64,000 nt of DNA, from contig NC_085141.1 in NCBI RefSeq assembly GCF_024139115.2, positions 367,063,925-367,127,924 on the forward strand, in the 5' to 3' direction. Numbering within the stretch: the first letter of the stretch is position 1; each line of letters begins with the position of its first letter. Source of the DNA: Armigeres subalbatus (Eukaryota; Arthropoda; Insecta; Diptera; Culicidae). Below the pieces are notes generated by a model, which ran no database searches, was not told where the DNA came from, and worked only from the letters and a program-made list of their open reading frames with translations. The position numbers and the translations under genes are program-made. Positions 12,256 through 23,149 of this stretch are shown one piece after another.

Positions 12256-13100
12256 TGCTGACTAATATCGAAAACTTATCCAATTCTGAACAATTAAAAA
12301 ATAGATAAAGTACCCTGCCTACAGCCGGCATTAGAGAGATATGAAAAAGTAATTTTAGGAAAAAACAAATTACAAAAGACAAATGCGAATAGAGTAATTG
12401 GGTGGGATTATTGGTTTCCCGTGTTAAAACCCTTTTCATGAATTAAGTAAGGGAAAATTTGCAAAATGTAATTTTATTTATTTCCATGAATATGGTTTGC
12501 GCATGTGAATAAATGTCTAATCTAATCAATTCACAGTCTTTTTGATCGAAATTGTTTTAAATGACGCTAAAGGTAGCCTCATATCTCGGGAATCTTGTTC
12601 ATTGATTTTGTTCCCAAGTGCTTCTAATTTTCTACAATGCAATCCCGCTGAAATGGAATCGAAATTTGCAGACAAGCTGATCTGTAAACTAGCATTAAGG
12701 TGAGGACCGAGATCCGAACAAATTTCTCACGGTTAAAACTGCCTTAAACTCGATTTTATTTAGCTGATTTATAAATTATTTTCGTTTTCTTCATTTTTTA
12801 CAGTGGATGATTTCGAAATATTCAAAATTATTCAGAAAGACTTTGAATGATTCTAAATTTTTTGAAAAGAATCAAACGATTGAAAAATATGTGCTAAAGT
12901 AGATTTGAAAGAAAATAGAACTATCTACTTCTCGAGCAAAAAATTCGTAAATGACCCTAATCTGGAAATTTGAATGTCTGTCCCTGCGCTATTGATGTTT
13001 TATTGACGTTGAGGCGTGACCTGATTTTTAAGATATACTTTCCTACCAAGTTACCGGTTGCGTTCAATCTGCTAATGAAATTAGCCAAATTTTAATGTTT
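12256..13100. other. Non-coding, no feature recognised
   Basis: AT-rich, with no long open frame, no repeat that recurs clearly elsewhere in the window, and no splice-like pair. Confidence 0.3.
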
Positions 13101-13104
13101 TCTG

Positions 13105-13435
13105 AAGAAGCAGAAAAAAGACATGTTTCGAACAAATTGATATGAAATTTGCAAAAAGAAAACAACAAACAAACGTGTCTCGGAGGGACTCGAACTCTCA
13201 ACCTCCTACTAGATAGGCGTGATAATAAGACCACTTAAAGGTCACGATTGGGGAAAAACCATCAGCATCCGAGTACCAACCTCCACCGCAGTTAGCTCTT
13301 TTTTTGCAAATTGAATATCTTAGGGATGCTTGATTAGTCCAATCTTCACATATGCTTTACTGTTGTACATCCACATTCAAATACGTACGGCCGAGTTGCA
13401 GAATAATATGCAATTAATTGTTAATATTTTGCAGC
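13105..13435 (-). repeat. tRNA-like repeat, one-armed copy
   Basis: Corresponds to the left part of the palindromic element at 33165-33860: CATGTTTCGAACAAATTGAT, then a tRNA-like module on the minus strand with GAGGTTGAGAGTTCGAGTCC (pol III B-box-like GGTTCGANTCC). The shared edge GTACGGCCGAGTTGC follows directly at 13387, whereas at 33.8 kb it follows a second inverted arm. So this copy lacks the right arm. Confidence 0.6.
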
Positions 13436-13519
13436 TATTTGGAAGAATGAGCATGCGCATGGTGACCGTGCATTTCGTAGTCGCTACTCCGTGATTGACC
13501 GGAACAATCGCAATTGCTC

Positions 13520-13791
13520 TTCCTCATTGGCATTACATGCCCCACTGGGACATTGCCGTTCATTAAGTACTTCCACAGTTATTAACTGCGAGGTTTCTAA
13601 GCCAAGTTACCATTTCTGCATTCGTATATCATAAGGGTAACACGATGATACTTTTATGCCCAGGGATGTCGATACAATTTCCAAACCGAACATTGTCTAG
13701 ACCAGCACCGGGAATCGAACCCAGCCACCCTCAGCATGGTCCTGCTTTGTAGTCGCGAACCTTACTGCATGGCTAATTAAGGAGTGCCCCC
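13520..13791 (-). mobile_element. tRNA-headed SINE (Feilai-like)
   Basis: Minus-strand copy. Its head carries a B-box-like GGGTTCGATTCCCGG (revcomp near 13706-13722), and its body includes GGGCATAAAAGTATCATCGT and the 3' part CAATGTCCCAGTGGGG. Compared with the copy at 20181-20494 it has a small deletion near the 3' end (GCCGTTCATTAAG joined directly) and a divergent head. SINEs of this type rely on a LINE for movement. Confidence 0.75.
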
Positions 13792-13842
13792 ATACTATCA
13801 GAATAAAGTTATTCCGAGAGCTTTAGTTTTTTTTAAATGGCT

Positions 13843-14082
13843 ACGTCCTCACTGTCTATCGGGGATGGGAAGGAATTGATGATGCAATCACTCGCCCACT
13901 GCAAGCCACGAGTTCATGAGGAATTTTATTGAAATCTGGGGGTAGGTTTTATGGCAGAGGTTCATCTTGCTTAACGGGTTGCCAATGTGATAGTTTAATG
14001 AAAGAGTGGCAATTCTAATTGGATGCCGAAACGAGATTTATAGCGCTCATTTCGAATTCCAACAGTTATCTGCTAGAACTTA
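13843..14082 (+). repeat. Dispersed repeat shared with 48786-49100
   Basis: GATGATGCAATCACTCGCCC, then ACTGCAAGCC, GGCAGAGGTTC, AACGGGTTGCCAATGTGATA and TTCTAATTGGATG all recur in order at 48786-49100. No open frame. Interrupted at 14082 by the CAGGGG end described next. Confidence 0.65.
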
Positions 14083-14268
14083 CAGGGGATGGACAAAATA
14101 ATTAGGATAGGCAAATTTTGCGTAAAATTAGATGTGTTGTAACTATCTTAGTTACCATCCGATTTTGACAATTCAGGCATGCCCGAACTAGAAAATTATT
14201 ACAGTTTGACAGTATGTCCATGGTACCGGCTATGGTCACCGGATTCCGGAGATATTCCGGGTCTTTCG
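14083..14268 (+). mobile_element. Possible Tc1/mariner-type left terminus
   Basis: TA followed by CAGGGGATGGACAAAATAAT looks like a TA target and a Tc1/mariner-like terminal sequence. It cuts the dispersed repeat at CTGCTAGAACT. I do not find a matching inverted end on the right side, so either the right terminus is lost or it differs. No transposase is present. Confidence 0.35.
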
Positions 14269-14288
14269 GAGGTAGGTTCAAAACCGTA
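14269..14288 (+). repeat. 20-bp direct repeat outside left arm
   Basis: GAGGTAGGTTCAAAACCGTA occurs here and, identically and in the same orientation, at 16170-16189. Each lies just outside an arm of the palindrome and each is followed by a TTTTAGGT-like string. Confidence 0.85.
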
Positions 14289-14299
14289 TTTTTTAGGTG

Positions 14300-16146
14300 G
14301 ATATTAGGAGAAGTTGTGATTGAAAAGTGAATAATATTAGTAACCACAAATGAAGTAGGGCTCTTGTCAATTGGAACCATATATTGAGATTTGGACTCGA
14401 ACCAGAATCATGTGAGATATGGCCATTTATTTATAATCGGTTCCGATCGATACTTATCAAAGGGGTCAGGCCACAACTTCATTTGAATCTCGCTTTTTGA
14501 TAGATCGTCCACTATGATTTTATTCCAGAAGGTTTCTTTTGTGTCAAGAATCAAAAAGCAATTGATTAAACGGATCCTGGAGTCGCTGGGATGTCCCCGG
14601 GGAACCTGTGAATGGGGACATTTTAGTTTTACCACCAAAACCAGTCATTCGACGGCTCTTTTTTTCATGGTTTTCGATCAGGAAGCGAAGTATGAATATA
14701 AAATGGTCCATTGACTGCTCTGACCGCTTCCAGGACCCACGGATTGCCCCTGGGGAATCTGTGGAAGGGGACATTTTATTTTAAGCATCATAACCAGTCA
14801 TTCGACGGCTCTTTTTTCATGGTTTTCGATCAGGAAGCGAAGCATGAATATAAAATATTCCATTGAAGGCTCTGACCGCTTTCAAGACCTACGGCTTGGC
14901 CCCGGAGAACCTGTGGAAGGGGACTTTTTAGTTTTACCACCAAAACCAGTCATTCGACGGCTCTTTTTTTCATGGTTTTCGATCAGGAAGCGAAGTATGA
15001 AGTAGGCAGTCATAAAACTGAAAAAAAAATGATTCGAGTAATATTTTTAAAATGATTCTGGTATTTCATATTTATATCTCGTTTCCTGATCGAAAAACGA
15101 TTATTTTCACAGAAAACCCCGGGGCAATTAGTAGTTCCTGAGAGCAGTCAGAGCCGTAAATGGTCCATTTTATATTCATACTTCGCTTCCTGATCGAAAA
15201 CCGTAAAAAAGAGCCGTCGAATCACTGGTTTTGATGCTAAAACTAAAATGTTCCTTTCCACAGGTTTCCCTTGAGCTATCCGTAGGTCCAAAAAGCGGTC
15301 AGAGCCGTCAATGGTCCATTTCTTGTTCATACTCCACATTCTGATTGAAACCCATGAAAAAAGAGCCGTCCAATGATTGATTTTGGTGTTAAAACTAAAA
15401 TGTTCCCTTCCACAGTTCCCCTGGGGCAATCCGTAAGTCCTGGAAGCGGTCAGATTCATTAATGGTCCAATTTATACTCATACTTCGCTTTCTGATCAAA
15501 AATCACGAAAAAAAGCAGTCGAGTTATTGGTTTTGGTGCTGCAACTTAAATGTCCATCTCCACAGGATTTCCGGGGGCAATCTGTAGCTCCTGAGAGCAG
15601 TCAGAGTCATCAATGGTCCATTTTATATTCATACTTTGCTTATATGAAAGAAGAGCTGTCGAATGATTGATTTTGGTGTAAAAACTAAAATGTCCCCTTC
15701 CACAGGTTCCTGGAAGTGGTCAAAGCCGTTAATGGTCCTTTTACATTTATACCTACTTTGCTTCCTGATCGAAAACCATGAAAAAAGAGCCGTCGAATGA
15801 GTGATTTTGGTGCTAAAACTAAAATGTCTTCTTCCACAGGTTCCCCTGGGACATCCCAGCGACTCCAGGATTCGTTTATTCAATTGGTTTTTCATTCTTG
15901 ACACAAAAGAAACCTTCTGGAATAAAATCATAGTGGACGATCTATCAAAAAGCGAGATTCAAATGAAGTTGTGGCCTGACCCCTTTGATAAGTATCGATC
16001 GGAACCGATTATAAAGAAATGGCCATATCTCACTTGATTCTGGTCCGATTCCAAATCTCAATATATGGTTCCAAATGACAAGAGCCCTACTTCATTTGTG
16101 TTTACTAAAATTATTCAAATTTTAACCACAACTTCTCCTAATATCC
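14300..16146. mobile_element. 1.85-kb foldback element built from about 150-bp subrepeats
   Basis: The outer ends are inverted. GGATATTAGGAGAAGTTGTG at 14300 mirrors CACAACTTCTCCTAATATCC at 16127-16146. Homology runs inward through AATGAAGTAGGGCTCTTGTC, CTATCAAAAAGCGAGATTC and CAGGAAGCGAAGTATGAA. Inside the arms, subrepeats marked by the TGACCGCTTCCAGGACC block recur near 14571, 14720 and 14871 on the left. In opposite sense they recur near 15138, 15289, 15438, 15590 and 15709 on the right. The right arm is about 370 bp longer, equal to extra subrepeats. The centre is about 15000-15075. The architecture resembles foldback or Galileo-type elements, but no transposase is present and the short open frames are not conserved. 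Confidence 0.75.
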
Positions 16147-16169
16147 AGGTAGCATACCTTAGAATTTCA

Positions 16170-16189
16170 GAGGTAGGTTCAAAACCGTA
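16170..16189 (+). repeat. 20-bp direct repeat outside right arm
   Basis: Second copy of the direct repeat at 14269-14288. It is longer than a normal transposon target duplication, so it may be part of an older host repeat into which the palindrome inserted. Confidence 0.85.
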
Positions 16190-16897
16190 AATTTTAGGTA
16201 GAGTTGAGAGTGTTTAGACTAAAAAAAAATAATTCAATCTTTTTGAACATTATATTGTTGAACATTGGGATATATGTATTGCATGAAAATGGTGATTATT
16301 TCCATTTATGATGCGATTTGTAGAAAACTCGGACAAAAAAAGAAAAAAAAAACGCTGTCTCATTCGTCATGTCCCCTTCCCATATAATAAATTCTCTGAG
16401 CCGTGCGGTGGTAATTAACAATATCATTCATAGTATAAATTTATTTTCGAATCACTCAAGTAGAAAGCTTGCGACGCAATTGCAACGAACTGGATGGGAC
16501 AGAAAGTGTGAAAAATTTGGTAGTCCATCGAGGCACTCCCAAATAACAGGAATCAGTTGTTCTGTTCTACGGTTGTTCAGACTAACTAACTGGACAAAAT
16601 GCTCAATACCGTTTACGGGGACTTTTTGATACTTGAAGTTCCGGTGCTACAGATTACTGTCTGATTCTCTAACAGATTCTGTTTAGAATAATGTCATACC
16701 GAATTAGATAAATCAATAACTTTCATGTGATTGGGAAACAAGCTTCGCATTAGCTCGGTTTCCAATATTTGGATTAAATCGCTTTCCATGAATATTTTTC
16801 CATAGGCAATTCGTTGTTTTCCACGGAAAACTCTCACCTATTTGTGAAGCCTACACATTTCAATCCGAGCCATGCGTTTCGTGAGAGTGTGCGTGCA
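16190..16897. other. Non-coding, upstream of candidate exon
   Basis: Contains A-rich runs near 16225 and 16340 and no recognised repeat. The stretch around 16440-16640 has ordinary composition and no conserved coding pattern. Confidence 0.3.
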
Positions 16898-16905
16898 TAT
16901 AAATA
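16898..16905 (+). promoter_or_regulatory. TATA-like box
   Basis: TATAAATA within GCGTGCATATAAATAAAATC. It lies upstream of the candidate exon at 17045-17469, about 145 bp before the proposed start, so it would imply an earlier start near 16930 if functional. Confidence 0.25.
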
Positions 16906-17044
16906 AAATCCGACTATATGAAGCGTTTGATTTTCCATGGTTGTTTTTCCTTTTTCTCTTTCCAGCGTTTCCGTTCGGCAGAGTTTTCCTCCCGCCACCG
17001 TACACACATATATTACGTAGGTACATCGGTTTTATCGAGAAAAG

Positions 17045-17469
17045 GCAGTCGCATGTGACAAATTGGTTGTTCGTGTGTTTCCTCCGAGCGATTATTCATA
17101 CGCTGCTTGTGGTGCGGTCGTCGGTCGGTTTGTCGGCGAGTGTGTGTTCCGATTAATAAGGAAAGGTGGAAAAATTATTACCATTGAAAGCTTGCGTTCA
17201 GCGTTTTTGTTTTGCCCCCAAGGGAGAAGATTATCTGGAGAAGAAACCTCGCGCCTGGTTCGATGGAGGAAGCCCAAGAAGTGCATAATCCCACCCATTA
17301 GCCTGATGGTGGTGAGCCGGTGAGCCGAATCGGTGGAGGATTAGTGAACGGAAAACTGGGTCGAGGTGGCGGTGTGGTGGACTGAAATAGACGAAGTAGT
17401 TTGGAACGGCCGGTCAGTGGACGTAATTTCGCTGCCGTGGTGAAGAGAATCGAATTAGTCAATGAGAAG
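17045..17469 (+). other. Candidate 5'UTR first exon with consensus donor
   Basis: A non-repetitive block rich in GTCGGTCGG-type sequence, without a long ATG-initiated frame, ends in the donor AAG|GTGAGT at 17469/17470. The neighbourhood (GTGGTGCGGTCGTCGGTCGG, GGCGAGTGTGTG) resembles insect promoter and 5'UTR composition. CAGTCG at about 17047 could be an initiator-like site. Same strand as the candidate exon at 4326-5279. No downstream acceptor or coding exon can be paired with it in the window, so the gene is unknown. Confidence 0.4.
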
Positions 17470-18490
17470 GTGAGTAGCGGATATGTTTAGTCTGGGCTAT
17501 TATTAGGAAAGGATATTTATATGAAGGGTACATTAAGGTAAAAGCTGTTGCGTGCGTGTGGGGGATTATCAAGATTAGCGTGGGTGAGGATTGTTCTTGG
17601 AGCAAAAGAGCTTAGTGCTTTGTTAGATGTCAATATTTTTGTGCTATGAATATAACGTGTGAAATCTTTAATACAATAGAGATATTGTATTGCGTGTGAT
17701 ATGTCGAAAACTGCACGGGTTGTAGCATAAGTTAATGAAACGTAAGCATATTTCCGAAATAGGGTCTGAAAGATATTTTAGGACAAGTACTCTTAATCAA
17801 CAAAGGCAGACAACATTTATATCTCGTCTTAACAAATTCTAAAGTGGAGGAGATGTAGAATTTAATTTTAGTTGATTTAACTATAGTTATAGTTGGGCTT
17901 CGAAGGCGGCTTTTAGAATGTAAACATTTGCAGCTTATCATATTTATATCTTTGGAAGAAGTTATGTATCCCAATTTCTGATTTTAAGAAATACTCACCA
18001 ATAGGCAAACCAGACTAGTGGTTCGTGTTTAGGCACACTTGAAAACTCGGATAAACTGAAGAAAAAAGAATAAAAACCGTGCAGATTTAGTAATGAAGTT
18101 GGTAAATAGGGCAGTCGATATTAATCTTAAAATAAACCAAATTCACTGGACAAATACACTTTTGAACTCACCTTTTTTAAAACTTGTTTTGAACTTCATT
18201 TAGAAAATGGATTATTACCAAATACAAGGCATATGCGCGCCCATTTGGTTTGATTTTATGCCCAGATACGTCGTGTTACTACAGCAAACCAATGACAATT
18301 GTCAGAATGACACATGAAATATAGAATTTGTGGCCAAATAGACTTCAGGTACTGGCCACTTTTCGAGATAAATATCTATTTTGCACAAACTTGAATACTC
18401 AGCTGTATGTTGCTTTTATACAGTGATAAACAATCAATGTTTCACATATTTGATAGAAAAATCTGATTTCATAGTTATCACGGGCGGTTC
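17470..18490. other. Non-coding, possible intron
   Basis: Follows the GTGAGT donor. AT-rich, with no convincing acceptor-exon-donor unit and no recognised repeat. Confidence 0.3.
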
Positions 18491-18494
18491 AATA

Positions 18495-18830
18495 TAATGA
18501 ACCCCGGTGGAAACTATGGTCGTGTGCAGTTAGGGAAGAGGTGGTTTGCCCCTCTACGGTGGTGCATATCCGATCGAGCGTCTGTTCTTCATGATGGTCA
18601 TCTCTCATCTTCATCGGGAGCACACTCATACTCGTCGATGCGCTCAAGGACCGTGGATTCGGCGTCGTAGCGCTGCAGGAGGTTTCTTGGAAGGAATCAA
18701 AGGTGCGAAGGTTTAGAGGTTATCATACCATCTACCAGAGCTGTGGTAACACACACGAGCTGGGAGTAGCTTTCATAGAGACGCATGATCGGGTGGTGAC
18801 CGATCAGTGAAAGAATATGCAATTTGTGGA
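18495..18830 (+). pseudogene. RTE 5' region and start of endonuclease, plus-strand fragment
   Basis: GGAAACTATGGTCGTGTGCA, then GATCGAGCGTCTGTTCTTC parallels the 5' region of the minus-strand RTE at 18961-20990. It then reads LKDRGFGVVALQEVSWKESK and GVAFIETHDRVV, which correspond to the LQE block and following strand of an APE-type endonuclease. It is cut off after about 80 residues and faces the other RTE copy, tail to tail. Confidence 0.7.
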
Positions 18831-18960
18831 TCGAAGGCCGATTTTTTCAAACTAAGCTTAACCAATGTCCTAAGCACACACTGCAGAATCACTGGTAATT
18901 ATAAGGTCGCATTCTACGCGCAGCTTGAACGTTAGTAAGACAGCTGCCCAAGGCACGACG

Positions 18961-20990
18961 TTAAAACCATAATAGGCCTGGATTCGTTAGATGACATTTC
19001 CTATTCTTCCGAGAAGTCGTTGGGAGTAGGATAATTGTTGTTTGCATACCCTTCAAAGGCTGGTTCATGTGGACTGACGGTGCTCTGTCCAAGAGTATGT
19101 GAGCTGACGAAATGGTGACGCTGGAACTGTCACTAACGAGCCACCAACATTTTCCTCGCTGTGTCGTGTCGCTGTGTCGCTGTGCAGTGCCTAACACTTT
19201 CTGCACTGTTGTAGTCACAGCTTCGTGGATATTTTCCCACAATTTGTTGACGTCGCCAGATCCGGTGGCATCTCCTATCCGCTCGTCTAGCTCCTGGTGG
19301 TACTGTTCAGCAACTCCTTCAACTGACAAGCGTTGGATATTGAAACGCATCGTTCTGTTGCTTCGTGAATTCGTGACGCTGGAAAGTCGCGCCCAAAGTT
19401 TTGCAACTACAAGATAGTGATCCGAATCGATGTTTGGACGTCTGAAGAAGCTTAAATCTATAACATCCGAGAAATGTCGTCCGTCGACCAGCACGTGGTC
19501 TATCTGTGAGCAAGGGTCTCCATTCGGATATTGCCAGGTCTGTTTGCGGATATTCTTACGTGCGAGGTAGGTACTGCTTATTGTCATCCCTCTAGCAGTA
19601 GCAAAGGTTACAAGTCGCAGACCATTATCGTTGGTAGCGGAATGAAGGCTTTCCGTATCAATGACAGGGCGAAAAAAATATTCTCTTCGGATCTGGGCAT
19701 CTGCATCCCCGATGACAATATTTACATCGTGTGTTGGCCACTCTCTGTAGACCTTATCGAGGCTCTCATAGAACTTATCCTTCACGTCATCAGGCTTATC
19801 GTTCGTTGGGGCATAGATGCTGATCAGGCTATAGTTGAAGAATTTGTCCTTCATTCTCAACAAGCAAATGCGGTCGCTTATCGGATTCCACCGGATAACA
19901 CGTTTCATCTGCTTCCCGATCACTATGAAGCCAACTCCTGCTTCTGCTCTGTCACCGCCGCTGTAGTAGATGTGGTACTTGAATGAAGTGTTCGCTATGG
20001 GATCCATCGCCCGGAATTCACGTTCTCCAGTTCTGGGCCACCGTATTTCCTGGATTGCTGCCACACTCACGCCGACCTGCTGCAGCTCATGAGCCAGGAG
20101 CCCAACACGTGCGGGTTCATTCAAAGTTCTCACGTTCCAAGATCCGACATTCCAATCTTTATCCTTTATTTGTTGCCGGGTCTTCTTCTTCTTCTTCTTC
20201 TTCTTCTTCTTCTTCTTCATTGGCATTACATCTCCCACTGGGACATTGCCGCCTCGCAGCTTAGTGTTCATTAAGCACTTCCACAGTTATTAACTGCGAG
20301 GTTTCTAAGCCAAGTTACCATTTTTGGCATTCGTATATCATGAGGCTAACACGATGATACTTTTATGCCCAGGGAAGTCGAGACAATTTCCAATCCGAAA
20401 ATTGCCTAGACCGGCACCGGGAATCGAACCCAGCCACCCTCAGCATGGTCTTGCTTTGTAGCCGCGCATCTTACCGCACGGCTAAGGAGGGCCCACGGGT
20501 CTGTTGCTGTTAAATCAATCCGTTTGCTCTACTTTTGCCTTTCTTGGTAACTGTAGAAGCTTGGGTAGGCTACCTTACCACGGTTGCGCTACCTACATCG
20601 CGTTGAAGGGGCTGCCTTCTCGATGCTGACACGATGCAGCATGATGTGCACAGTTTAGTTTAGAGTCCCTCGCTGGCACTCGGGCGATGATCAGCCGCTC
20701 CCAACACGGAGAAAAGACACTCGATCAGATTTGCACCTCCGGAGAGGAGCAAATCCCCCCTTCCCTGTCAGCATACGACCATAGTTCCAATCGGGGTTGG
20801 TTACCCGATCTTCCCTAAGGTTGCTCGTATCCCGGCCAGCGCCACGAGGAGGTAAGGATAGGAGTTGCTGGGTAAGAGGCTAAGGACCGCAAAATGGGGT
20901 ACGCGAAGTACTAATGGTACGCTTTACCCACCATTTGCCGTGCCGATACAGTCCTAAGACGTTTGAAAAAACCAAACCGGATAGGCAGCT
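18961..20990 (-). pseudogene. RTE-clade retrotransposon: 5' region and APE-type endonuclease
   Basis: The minus-strand frame from about 20165 to 19130 encodes an apurinic-endonuclease-like domain of about 330 residues without stops, including GSWNVRTLNEPARVGLL, AIQEIRWP, SIYAPTND, SQIDHVLVDGRHFSDV and DSDHYLVVAKLW. In RTE elements this domain nicks target DNA to prime reverse transcription. Proteins annotated as craniofacial development protein 2-like usually reflect this domain. The catalytic GDxNA block reads GDADAQ, so the usual Asn is Asp. The reverse transcriptase is absent: the frame ends near 18961 in sequence with no RT homology. Upstream, 20495-20990 holds the element's 5' region (GATCGGGTAACCAACCCCGA on the minus strand). 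A SINE splits it at 20181-20494. Truncated and probably inactive. Confidence 0.85.
20181..20494 (-). mobile_element. Complete tRNA-headed SINE (Feilai-like) inside RTE
   Basis: The best copy in the window. On the minus strand it starts GGGCCCTCCTTAGCCGTGCGG, holding an A-box-like TAGCCGTGCGGTAAG. It continues to the B-box GGGTTCGATTCCCGG, the body GGGCATAAAAGTATCATCGT, and a 3' end of (GAA)n about 12 repeats long. The A and B boxes mark a pol III promoter derived from tRNA. CGGGTCT occurs on both sides, at about 20176-20182 and 20495-20501, as a likely target duplication. Confidence 0.85.
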
Positions 20991-21069
20991 CCTACCGAGA
21001 AGTGATGATAAATAGGATTGTTCTCACTCATTTTGTGTTGACGATTATATTTTTTTCGCACAGCTGTGT

Positions 21070-21180
21070 AACTGAACCTACGCACATCACCCGATTTATC
21101 GTCGCCTTGATCAACCGTATCAGTTTATCCGGAAATCCGTTTTCGTGCATTAGCTGCCATAGATGGTGTGGTAATAATGT
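21070..21180 (-). pseudogene. RTE reverse transcriptase scrap
   Basis: The minus strand reads HHLWQLMHENGFPDKLIRLI then KATINRVMCVGSV, matching the same stretch in the RTE copy at 10540-11420 (MHEHGFPDKLIRLIKAKMD). It is about 35 residues and flanked by minisatellite sequence. Confidence 0.75.
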
Positions 21181-21840
21181 CTTCCTTAAATGATCGCATT
21201 TGCTCGGATTAAGGCGAACATATGACGAAATGCTTCTTAGCATTAACGCATTTGCCCGGTATAAGGCAAACATAGGAGATTATGCTTTCTTTTGATGATC
21301 GTGTTTGCTTAATATAAGGAGAAAAGAGCTGATTTTAACCCTTGATGCTATCAGCGTGTGTTAATAGATTCACACATCAGCGTGTCAATCGGCGAGCAGC
21401 AACCCAACTCTTCGCCTCTTCTAGTCAGACCTCGGCGGCGTGCACACGCATCCACGGAGAGTCGCTGTCACAACTTCGTTCCGACCATTTAGGGTCACGC
21501 AATTACCTTGAGATGAACGCATTTGCCCAGTGTAAGGCGAACATAGGAAATAACGCCTTCTTTAACTGAACGCGCTGGCCTGGTTTAAGGCAAAGTTGAT
21601 AATGCGTTCTTTTAATGAACGCAAATGCGCTCAATATAAGGCGAACAGAGCTGATAACGCTTTTTTTAATGAACGCATTTTCCTGGTTTAAGGCGAACTA
21701 AGTTGACAATACCTTCTTTTAATTAACGCATTTGCCCAGTTTAAGGCAAATATAGGCGATGGTGCCCTCTTTTAATGGACGCATTTGCCTGGTTTAAAGC
21801 AAACAGAAGAGATAACACTTTCTTTAAATGATCACGTTAG
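21180..21840 (+). repeat. Minisatellite of about 60-75-bp units
   Basis: Units contain ACGCATTTGCCCGGTTTAAG, GCRAACATAGG and TTCTTTTAATGA. They recur near 21188, 21245, 21515, 21570, 21615, 21675, 21725 and 21780. An unrelated GC-richer insert occupies 21345-21490. The core TTTGCC(C)GGNTTAAGGC also underlies 48060-48670 and the heads at 6400-6540 and 49800-49960. Confidence 0.6.
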
Positions 21841-22300
21841 CAAGGTAAAACGAAACTTAGCTTGTTCCATGCTACGGGAGGAACAAGAATATTCGACAAA
21901 CAGAGAAATCCTCTCTTTCTAGGGTCTTGTCGGCATACTCTTCTGGTCACAGTAAGGTTTATCGCCAGCTTTCCGCAAACTTCAGAAGCAACATTTCTAC
22001 GCCGCAGGCTATATGTAACGGGATTTTATGGAATGAGAATTATTCGTTCTATACTGTTTTCAAACAGTTCTAGTTTTATGAAACGAATCACGAGTCCAAC
22101 ACGGTGAATCTTGTAAAAGGACAATCGGTTCGGAAAATATTTACGGATCTACGATAAAAATTCTCTGAAAAATTGTGTAATTTTCTCGACTGGACTCGCT
22201 CTGCTATTGAATAAGTTGTAAAGCAATTATTAATCATTTACATGTATTAAAAATAAACTTCTTATGATTAATTTTTTATTGAAATAAACTATAAACTTGA
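21841..22300. other. Non-coding spacer
   Basis: No gene recognised. It lies between the minisatellite and the I-like RT remnant. Confidence 0.3.
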
Positions 22301-22920
22301 AATCAGGACTGATTCGGGGTAGTGTCCCATTCGAGGTGATGGTATTCTGGGTAGTGTAGCCCCTGTAACAGATACAACACAGTCATCTGCAAGCTGTCTT
22401 AACGTGCATTGCGACATGAGACACTTGTCATGTTTCTGACATGAAAATTGTAAAAAGAGGGCTTAAACATGAGCCCTGGGGGAGACTTATGTAGCTAATT
22501 CAAGAAGTTGTTAGGTCACGATGAGAAAAATTCATACACTCCTCTGACAACAAATTGTACAAATAATTATTCAAAATGGGCGAAAACCCACTTGGAGATT
22601 GTCGGACAAGACTTCGACGCGAACGGATCAAAAGCCCCCTTGATGTCAAGAAAAAAAAAACAGAGCTTAATTCCTCTCTTTGAAGAAGGTATGTTGAATT
22701 TCTGAAGTGAGCAACGCAAGACAGTCGTTCGTTCCTTTGCCTTTCCGGAAAATAAACTGTGTATCCGACAACAAACCACTAGAATCAACTCATTCGTCTA
22801 GCCGACGAACAAGCATCTTGTCTAAAAGCTTTCGAAGACACAATAGCATCGTGAAAGGACGATACGAATTACAATCGAGCGCGAGCCACAACAGCGTCTG
22901 TTCTCCATGTTAGGGAAGCT
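22300..22920 (-). pseudogene. I/Jockey-like non-LTR reverse transcriptase remnant
   Basis: The minus strand, over several frames, follows RT order. SYRPFTMLLCLRKLLDKML and VRRLDE (about 22790-22860) are followed by FRKGKGTNDCLALL in shifted frame (about 22720-22755). FFLDIKGAFD with the first catalytic Asp (22627-22655) comes next. CTLRQLADDCVVSVTG with the LADD active-site pair lies at about 22365-22410. Stops and frameshifts kill it. It differs from the RTE copies in motif style (LADD rather than the RTE type). Sequence near 22885-22960 also resembles the RTE 5' region on the + strand, so a second fragment may overlap the edge. Confidence 0.8.
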
Positions 22921-23149
22921 GATCATCGCCAGAATTCCAGCACGGGAATCTAATCATTACTGTAGCAGTCGTTGGGAGTAAGATGATTGTTGTTATTTTT
23001 AGTATTGTCTTTAATTAAGAGGCTTTTAGTCTTTGGCTGGCTCAACTCTGGCTCTAATAGCAAACGGGAAGTAGCATTACGTGTCATTGTTATTCTAATT
23101 ATTTTCATTGCAGGTGCCAATGAAAATGACATTTTCGATTTTCAAAAAA

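Noticed and set aside
10675..12439. Host genes on the minus strand
   Set aside because: Motif order (FIDFKAAYD, RWAGHVARMP) marks them as RTE retrotransposon fragments.
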